64,000 bases of DNA from Macrostomum hystrix (Eukaryota > Platyhelminthes > Macrostomidae), in the NCBI GenBank assembly GCA_950097015.1, contig CATNEN010000001.1:16124501-16188500 (forward strand), in the 5' to 3' direction. Positions 56,035-64,000 of the stretch are shown one piece after another. How positions within the stretch are numbered: position 1 is the first letter of the stretch; each line of letters opens with the position of its first letter. The notes under the pieces are model-generated. The model made no database searches. It worked only from the letters and a program-made list of their open reading frames with translations, and was not told the DNA's origin. A program made the position numbers and the translations under genes.

Positions 56035-59000
56035 TTATACCCGGTGTAAAAGTCATCGTCCGCCGGACGTCTTTCGGACCCCTACGGTCCCATTTTGGCC
56101 TTCGTCAGCTCAGCTAAAAAATAATCGAGTTAGCTGCTGAAAACGTCTTAAGATGTCTTTATTTCAGTTATAAATGCATTTAGAAGATGAAAAAATGTGT
56201 ACTTCGTACAGTCCGATTATAGTCCGAAAATGGCCGACGCGTCGACCGGCTCCAAAATGGTCCGATTTGAGTCCGAAAAAGGCCGACGAGAAGGACGATG
56301 TTCCAAAAAAAATTACTCGTGAGTTAGCTGCTAAAAACGTCTTAAAAGGCCTTGATTTCAGTTCTAAATGCATTTAAAAGATGAAAAAATGTGTAATTCG
56401 TACAGTCCGAAATTAGTCCGCAAAAGGCCGACGCGTCCGCGGTCCGTTTTGAGTCCTCAATAGGGCGACGAGGAGGACGATGTTCCATAAAAAAATTCTT
56501 GAGTTAGCTGCTGAAAACGTCATAAAAGGCTTTATTTTCCGTTACTTATGCATTTAAAAGATGAAAAATTGTGTAATTCCAACAGTCCGATTCCAGTCCG
56601 CAAAAAGGTCGTTTTTTGATCTACTGTACAGAACCTAACATGCTTGAAATACTACTCGTATTTAAACGTTAGTAGTGCAGCAAGTTAAATGTTTGGTTTG
56701 TATAATCGCAATATTTAGTTTTTAGATATAAATTATTTACTATACATATACTTACTGTTTTACTGATCAGTGAGAGCTAGGAAATAAAATTTGTGTGCAT
56801 CAGTGAAACAATTTACGAGTATATAGTGGAATCATCAAAATATTCTGAGCGTGTATACAATTCGATCTTCTGGTCGGCCATGCATATTCCGGCCGTCTGC
56901 AGTAAACCGCTCAATAGCCGTATAAAATGATTGATACTGCGGCAACTGCTTTAATTGCATTACATCTCGAATAGCTATGTATTTAGGAGTGTATAGAATA
57001 GGTAGAAATCGCATAATTGTGATGGTCCGTTTTCCGTCCGATTTGAGTCCGTAAAAAGGCGACGTGAATGTAAAATTTAACAAACACATGTATTTTGACC
57101 GCAGGCAATAAAAAGTTTTGTCTCAGAAGAAGCCAGTTGCACTAAACTTAATAAGAAGTCAGAATCAATTTTTTAGTTTCAAATTGCAGCTTAAAAACGA
57201 AATAATGGCCTGAGCAAAGTTTTTGAAAGCGCATGCACTGCAAACTTTCACTTTGACCTGACCGGATCCTCAATTAATTAGCTATTATGTACGTGAGAAT
57301 TCTCGATTCGATCAACGAATTCTCAAAAACTGTTCACAGTAAGACACTGAAATTCATTAGACAAGACAAAGTGAATATAAACACCGATATCAAACTCGCC
57401 ATCTACTTTGTGGATTATCTATATAAGTTAATTATTAAGTGAAAGTCTATTTGATCAGCAATGTCAGTGTAGCTTAGTTAGGATATATTATGAAGCTACA
57501 GGAATATTTTTACAAAAAAGAGTGTTATTTTAAAGCGCATAGTGTATATTTACTTTTATTTAGCAAAAAATCCATCTTTTTGCAACATTTTATAATGAAT
57601 TGTACCATGTGAGGCTAAAATGCCTATATACTATATAGCTAGGTTACAATTCCTATTTTCTGCCCTAGATACTTCAAGTCTAACTTCTGTTTATTCTTGG
57701 GCTTTCACAAGTGGCTATTTTATTGAAACAGTGAAAGAAAGAAACTGTTATATAGCTATGATATGAGAACTAATTGTCATGAAAAATGTTTTATTACTTA
57801 TTAGCTGGTTTAGGTATGTGGCATGCAGTTTTGGTCATGCTTAGGCATTAAGAAGCAAAGATCTGTCAGTCAACAGTGAGCTATAGTCAATCATGCCTTT
57901 CATAATCTTGGATGGCAGCAGCATTCAGGCTAGCTCTTGTTGGCCAAGCACCAGATACAGTAGAAGTTCCAGTAAGCTCTCGTACATGCAGATTGAGAAT
58001 CTTGCCATTCCTTAACCTGTTTGAAAAGGATAAGGTGGTTAAGAGAGTTGTTGGTTAGCTTGTTGGTTTTAAATGTATTAAACAGAGCAGAAAAAAAAAC
58101 ATAGCACATATTATGTATAGGCTAAGTAATTAATATAATTTATTATACCTATCCGGCCAATTGTGCAGTATGGTCAACAGCACAGCCACAGCTATTGTGC
58201 AGCATACGCTCGTATCTAAAGGCTGCACATGGCTGTTCAGTCCATGGACTGAGGGATGCCAGACCCACCTTCAGTTCCCCTAGTTAATATTGGTACCCAT
58301 TTTACAGCTGGGTTGTAGCCAGCAGTTAGAGCGTCGGACTCGCATCTTGAAGCTTGATGGTTCGATTCCTGACTCCTATTTCAATTTGTGTGTCTAAGAA
58401 AGGCACTTAACTCTGAATTGCTTCAGTTCACCTAGCTAGCTATTAAATGGATGGGTACCAGTATTAGCTGTGGTAACTTATGGTGGGTGTAGCCTCCCCC
58501 CAGTCCATGGACTGTACTGGCTGTAGTCCATAGCCGTACGCAGTCTTCAGATGCGCTGCAAAATAGTTGCAGCTGTGGTTGTGCTGTCGGCTCCACATCT
58601 GGCGCAATAGTGACAGGTGTAATTAGTTATTGCATTATTATTACTTTTATAACTGGGTGAACTGAAGCAAATAAGTTAGGCGTCTTGCCAAAGGGCATAA
58701 ATTGTACTAGTAGAGTTGGGAATCAAACCCCCCACCCTAATTCCCGCTGCCTCATCTCTCCCATGTGTAATCCCTCTCCTTTCTCAGATTCCTACAGATA
58801 AAACGGCCGTCGTCTTTTAGGTTCTGTACGTCGCCCACAGGCTAATAAGTTTGCTGACCCCTAGCTGCTAAATACCATTGAACCAGACCAAATAACTCAT
58901 GTATACACTGGGATCACTGGCTATGGTAGGACCAAATACTAGATACCAGTACAAGTAACTTCACTTGCCTTAACTTGCTGCTGTTTCAAGATCTACTACA

Positions 59001-62000
59001 CCTCCATCTCTAAAGTTATCAGAGCTACTAATAAATGAACAAGTGTTTTTAAACCAACCTTGTACATGGATGCAAATAACTAATAATTGATTAAACCAAT
59101 TGGGCCAGATGTGCAGCCGACAGCACAGCCGGAGCTATTGCACGGCGCATCTGAAGACTGCGTACAGCTGTACAGTCCATGGTCTGGGGGGACGCCACAC
59201 CCACCTTCAAATATCCCAGCGAATGCTGGTACCATTTAACAGCTGGGAGAACTGAAGCAATGCAGAGTTCAATTAGTGTCTTGCTAAAGGACACAAATTG
59301 TCTCACATGAATGCAGCAGACCAAATAACCCTAGCTAGTACCAACAGCTGTCAATAGCTAATGAATGGCTATAATTTTTATGACACTTTAGGGTCTGACA
59401 TACAAATGTGGTCTATGTTTAGTAAGCCTTTTAGTTCAAAATGCATTCATAGCACCTTTTTAGACAAACTGAACCTGTACACATTTATAATCGAAACCAA
59501 TGGCTCAAAAAGCTAGTAGCTATCAATTTTGGGTTAGGTGCCAAGTACGTATTTCACAAAAGGATCATGATTAGTCAAGCACTTACAATGTGACCAGTTC
59601 TCAGATGCACTGATGTAAGGAAAGCAGTTGCTAGGTAGTACTGCCTTAAGCCAGTCAAAAATGCCACCATTCCAGCTAGTGTGATAAGTACCTGCTCAAT
59701 AATGTTGAATATGTTAATAGCTGAAAAACTTATTATTTTTAGCCATTTAAATTAGTCAGATAAAAAATATTCGAGCTACAATTGAAACAAGTAACTCACC
59801 AGTCAGCTGAATTTATTTATTTAATAGAACACTCTTGCCGAAACCTAGTCTTGTTTCGTCTGTCTTTCAATTTCTTTTATTTGTTTAATTTCTTCGAGAT
59901 TCTTTTGATTGCTTCTCATTTGATTCCTGAGATTTCAGTGCTGAGTGCTCTTAAAAATCGATAATCATGCAAAGATCTGTTCATACGATCTGGATTAAAA
60001 AGATACGAATATGATAAAAACCAATTAATTTCAGATATCTAGTTTCAAGTTTCTGCTGCGATTCCTAGCTATTTTCAAGTTTCTTGCTGCGATTCCTAGC
60101 TATTTTCAAGTTTCTTGCTGCGATTCTTAGTCATTTTTTAAAAGCTGATGGATATTAAGCAGCAGCAGCACCAGCAGGCGCAGGCACAGGCGCAGCAGCA
60201 GGCGCAGGCGCAGCAGCAGGGCCCTGGCTCACCGTGGCTTATAGAGCCACACACGGTGGGCCAGGGCGGCACGTGGAAGGTGAAGGTAGGTGCCGGGGCA
60301 TCTACCAACTTTACCCCGCCCCGGCACCTACCTTCCGGTGGAAAAAAATAAAAAGGTTTGTTAAACCACTTTTTGCTATTTTATACCAATAGTTCTTCGC
60401 AATTCTTGATAGTTTTTTTACAATTCTTAAAATATGCTTTTAAACATCCTAAAAAAGATATACCCGGTTTTGCAGGTTTTACTTTCCTTAAAAAACTTCA
60501 TTTTGGTGCTAGGTGGTAAAACTAAATCTCTTTCTAGCGATTAGCTACACGTCGTTTAACATGCTGCAATTCACACAACAAATGCTAACACAAAATTACA
60601 ATAAAGCAAAATGCACTCACCTTTAATATGACAGTAATTAAATGCTATAACGTTAGTCTTTTTGTCGTACGTGCCGCACTTCGTGTTTAACCATGCAGCT
60701 CATTGCATAAGCCAACTTCAAGCATTCGCTTAGAGTTGGATGCATGCCCTTGTTGCCATTGGATAAAGCATTTATTAAAGTTGCATATTTTTACTAAATA
60801 ATGATATTTGCTTTGCATGCCAAATATTAATTACGCATTTAAGCTATAACATTTGAGCCTTAAAACTCATTTTCGCCTTTCAGAGCATATGATAGGCGGA
60901 TATAGCGCCAATGCGCCAACGATATGATATATAGCGCCAACGCGGCCATGCAATATTAATAAGCTGCATTTTTGGATATCTATGCCTTCGTGTCTTTATT
61001 TATTTCACACTTATTTATTTATTACATGCACTGCATGCATTAAGTATTTATAAAGTGCTGTAGCTTTGAACGACAACAAACATATTTATTGAGCTATTGC
61101 ACCTTGCTTTGTGTTTCTGCACTTAACATGCATGCATGCTTAGCTTCTCAGAATGACTTGATATAATAGCTGGCTATAATCGCATCTGTCCCTTAAAGGC
61201 TTGCTGAAATGTAGCTGAAATTCATAGTTGACAGGGATCAAATTTCAACCGAAAGCAAAAACTGTATACTGTCAAATTCCAATTTTAGTTTTCCCCGTTC
61301 CAGAAAATCCTGAGACGTGTGTTGCAAGGTGGTCGGCAGAAAATGTACCGACGATCGACATCGCTCTTAGCTCTTACCTCGGATGTACAGGTATGCAGTT
61401 ACTTTCTTCTTAAGCAGTTTGAGTTTAAATTCACATTAGGAATTCAAAATGAGATAAATGAATTGATCTAACCCTCTGCAGCATGGGAATTTCAGTCAGC
61501 GTCGAGCACAAGTTTGCCCAGCGTCCCGGCTAGCTGCATCTGGCCGAGTTTAGCAGGTTAGAGAACGACAGCGACCTTCACGAACTCCTTGTCATGTCAA
61601 TAGAGTTCCACGGCTGCACTCGCAACAACGTTAAATGTGCTTTTTTGTTTTTTAGTTTATGAAATAATGTGCAGCAACTATTAGTTTATTTATAGTATAG
61701 CACTTATAAGTACTCGTAGATCTCATACTTTTATAGGAAACAGTCGGTCTCAATTACATGTCTTCAAAATCAAGGCTTAATTACAGATGATAAGTCATGC
61801 ATGGACAATATGAGAAAACACAAGAAAACAGAACAAAACATGGCCGTAAGAAACAATAGTTTACATGAGTGAAGTAGCGCAACTGACAATCAGACAATCC
61901 GTGATGTAATTCTGAGTCATTGTCTGGATCATGTGATTTCTAGGGCAATGTAGGGATTTCTGATGTATTAATTAAATTATGGGATTTCTGATTTGGGTGT

Positions 62001-62560
62001 CATTTTGTCTCAGTCATGTTTCTAAAAAAAGTTTTACTTTCTCGTGGTCGAAGTGAAATTTGTAAAAGTGCTTGTCTCTTGGGTGGGTCTTGGTGATAAG
62101 CTTGTCCTCGTAGTAATGCCTCAGCGCTCGCTTCATCGTTTCAAAGCTTTCTCGATTTATAGTTTTACCTCTCGGGATTCAGTTACATTTCCGCGATCAA
62201 AGTTCATTGCCCCAGAATCTGTATGGCACGGCTTCAAGAGGAGAAAGAGGGAAGAGAAAACAATTATGGTAGGTGTCTCCGCTTTAGACAGCTAGCCAAG
62301 TTACAATACAAGTGAGCTATGCCACCCTAAAGAAACGCTTTGTTTGTCCAGTCTAGACTCTAGTGTACTTATCTCTGCTGCGTTTATTTCATGTTATTTT
62401 ACTTGTCTCTCAAAATTTAGTTGGGTTGGGCCATGGAATTCCCCAATCCTGGAAGTAACACAGTGTTTTCACAAATAACGGTGGTAGACAATAATCATTA
62501 TTTTTTTCTCATTGACATTGTCAATGACACTGATCCCTTTACAAAGTCGGTAATATACGT
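56035..62560. repeat. Tandem duplication, copy 2 of the 6.5-kb unit (6526 bp)
   Basis: Begins at TTATACCCGGTGTAAAA. Its first 1.44 kb appears identical to copy 3. Its part from about 57590 onward appears identical to copy 1. All internal features of copy 1 recur at +6526, including SINEs, hairpin and ETS exon. Confidence 0.95.
62014..62172 (-). CDS. ETS-domain terminal exon, copy 2
   Basis: Exact second copy of the 55488-55646 exon, carried by the tandem duplication at +6526. The absence of any difference means either a very recent duplication, conversion or an assembly duplicate. In minus-strand order it is the first of the two copies to be reached by transcription from the right, so any intact gene would use this copy or another beyond the window. 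Confidence 0.5.
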   Translation of the reverse strand, partial: RGKTINRESFETMKRALRHYYEDKLITKTHPRDKHFYKFHFDHEKVKLFLET

Positions 62561-64000
62561 TTATACCCGGTGTAAAAGTCATCGTCCGCCGGACGTCTTT
62601 CGGACCCCTACGGTCCCATTTTGGCCTTCGTCAGCTCAGCTAAAAAATAATCGAGTTAGCTGCTGAAAACGTCTTAAGATGTCTTTATTTCAGTTATAAA
62701 TGCATTTAGAAGATGAAAAAATGTGTACTTCGTACAGTCCGATTATAGTCCGAAAATGGCCGACGCGTCGACCGGCTCCAAAATGGTCCGATTTGAGTCC
62801 GAAAAAGGCCGACGAGAAGGACGATGTTCCAAAAAAAATTACTCGTGAGTTAGCTGCTAAAAACGTCTTAAAAGGCCTTGATTTCAGTTCTAAATGCATT
62901 TAAAAGATGAAAAAATGTGTAATTCGTACAGTCCGAAATTAGTCCGCAAAAGGCCGACGCGTCCGCGGTCCGTTTTGAGTCCTCAATAGGGCGACGAGGA
63001 GGACGATGTTCCATAAAAAAATTCTTGAGTTAGCTGCTGAAAACGTCATAAAAGGCTTTATTTTCCGTTACTTATGCATTTAAAAGATGAAAAATTGTGT
63101 AATTCCAACAGTCCGATTCCAGTCCGCAAAAAGGTCGTTTTTTGATCTACTGTACAGAACCTAACATGCTTGAAATACTACTCGTATTTAAACGTTAGTA
63201 GTGCAGCAAGTTAAATGTTTGGTTTGTATAATCGCAATATTTAGTTTTTAGATATAAATTATTTACTATACATATACTTACTGTTTTACTGATCAGTGAG
63301 AGCTAGGAAATAAAATTTGTGTGCATCAGTGAAACAATTTACGAGTATATAGTGGAATCATCAAAATATTCTGAGCGTGTATACAATTCGATCTTCTGGT
63401 CGGCCATGCATATTCCGGCCGTCTGCAGTAAACCGCTCAATAGCCGTATAAAATGATTGATACTGCGGCAACTGCTTTAATTGCATTACATCTCGAATAG
63501 CTATGTATTTAGGAGTGTATAGAATAGGTAGAAATCGCATAATTGTGATGGTCCGTTTTCCGTCCGATTTGAGTCCGTAAAAAGGCGACGTGAATGTAAA
63601 ATTTAACAAACACATGTATTTTGACCGCAGGCAATAAAAAGTTTTGTCTCAGAAGAAGCCAGTTGCACTAAACTTAATAAGAAGTCAGAATCAATTTTTT
63701 AGTTTCAAATTGCAGCTTAAAAACGAAATAATGGCCTGAGCAAAGTTTTTGAAAGCGCATGCACTGCAAACTTTCACTTTGACCTGACCGGATCCTCAAT
63801 TAATTAGCTATTATGTACGTGAGAATTCTCGATTCGATCAACGAATTCTCAAAAACTGTTCACAGTAAGACACTGAAATTCATTAGACAAGACAAAGTGA
63901 ATATAAACACCGATATCAAACTCGCCATCTACTTTGTGGATTATCTATATAAGTTAATTATTAAGTGAAAGTCTATTTGATCAGCAATGTCAGTGTAGCT
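62561..64000. repeat. Tandem duplication, copy 3, cut by the window end
   Basis: The first 1440 bp of the unit, from TTATACCCGGTGTAAAA to the window end. No difference from copy 2 was seen over this length. Confidence 0.95.

Overview
This window is nuclear DNA of an animal, most likely an invertebrate with a repeat-rich genome. The evidence is spliced genes with GT-AG introns and recognisable metazoan families: an SLC4 bicarbonate transporter, a TGF-beta ligand, an ETS-domain fragment, a PAN/apple domain, and ZNF511-like and UBXN11-like proteins. There are also tRNA-derived SINEs, a PIF/Harbinger DNA transposon and a decayed Ty3/gypsy retroelement. I cannot name the species; a spiralian or flatworm-like animal is only a guess. 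No bacterial, plasmid or CRISPR features are present.

Layout. At 0-5.3 kb three minus-strand genes lie head to tail: ZNF511-like (5.1-4.45 kb), an unrecognised 146-aa coiled-coil protein (1.86-1.42 kb), and the first coding exon of a UBXN11-like protein (0.6 kb to the left edge). An 84-copy 28-bp minisatellite lies between the first two. At 5.3-11 kb there is AT-rich DNA, one PAN-like exon, SINEs and two minisatellites. At 11.16-12.0 kb there is a compact plus-strand gene with TATA box, signal peptide and three exons for a small secreted arginine- and cysteine-rich protein; it is only visible after splicing. At 12.4-17.6 kb there are two large minisatellites (30 bp x about 109, 31 bp x about 47).

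At 18.27-33.64 kb a complete 13-coding-exon minus-strand SLC4 Na+/bicarbonate transporter gene can be assembled. Its phases are consistent throughout and predict 1213 aa. All but one of its introns longer than 400 nt are largely filled by a minisatellite of its own. At 38.0-42.7 kb a plus-strand three-exon TGF-beta family ligand (405 aa) is assembled, with SINEs and a CT-rich minisatellite in its introns. At 43-49.5 kb there is transposon territory: an integrase fragment of a Ty3/gypsy element, then a Harbinger-type element with a Myb/SANT-like protein gene on plus and a DDE transposase on minus, both apparently broken.

From 49.5 kb to the right edge the sequence is a 6.5-kb unit repeated in tandem two and a bit times. 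Each full unit carries a structured repeat element at its left end, several SINEs, a strong GC-rich hairpin and an ETS-domain exon on minus. The left 1.5 kb of the first copy differs from the later copies while the rest looks identical, which points to unequal exchange between two older repeats or to an assembly artefact.

The genes do not form a pathway together. The window is most remarkable for its minisatellites: about 15 arrays, several sharing monomers between distant sites.
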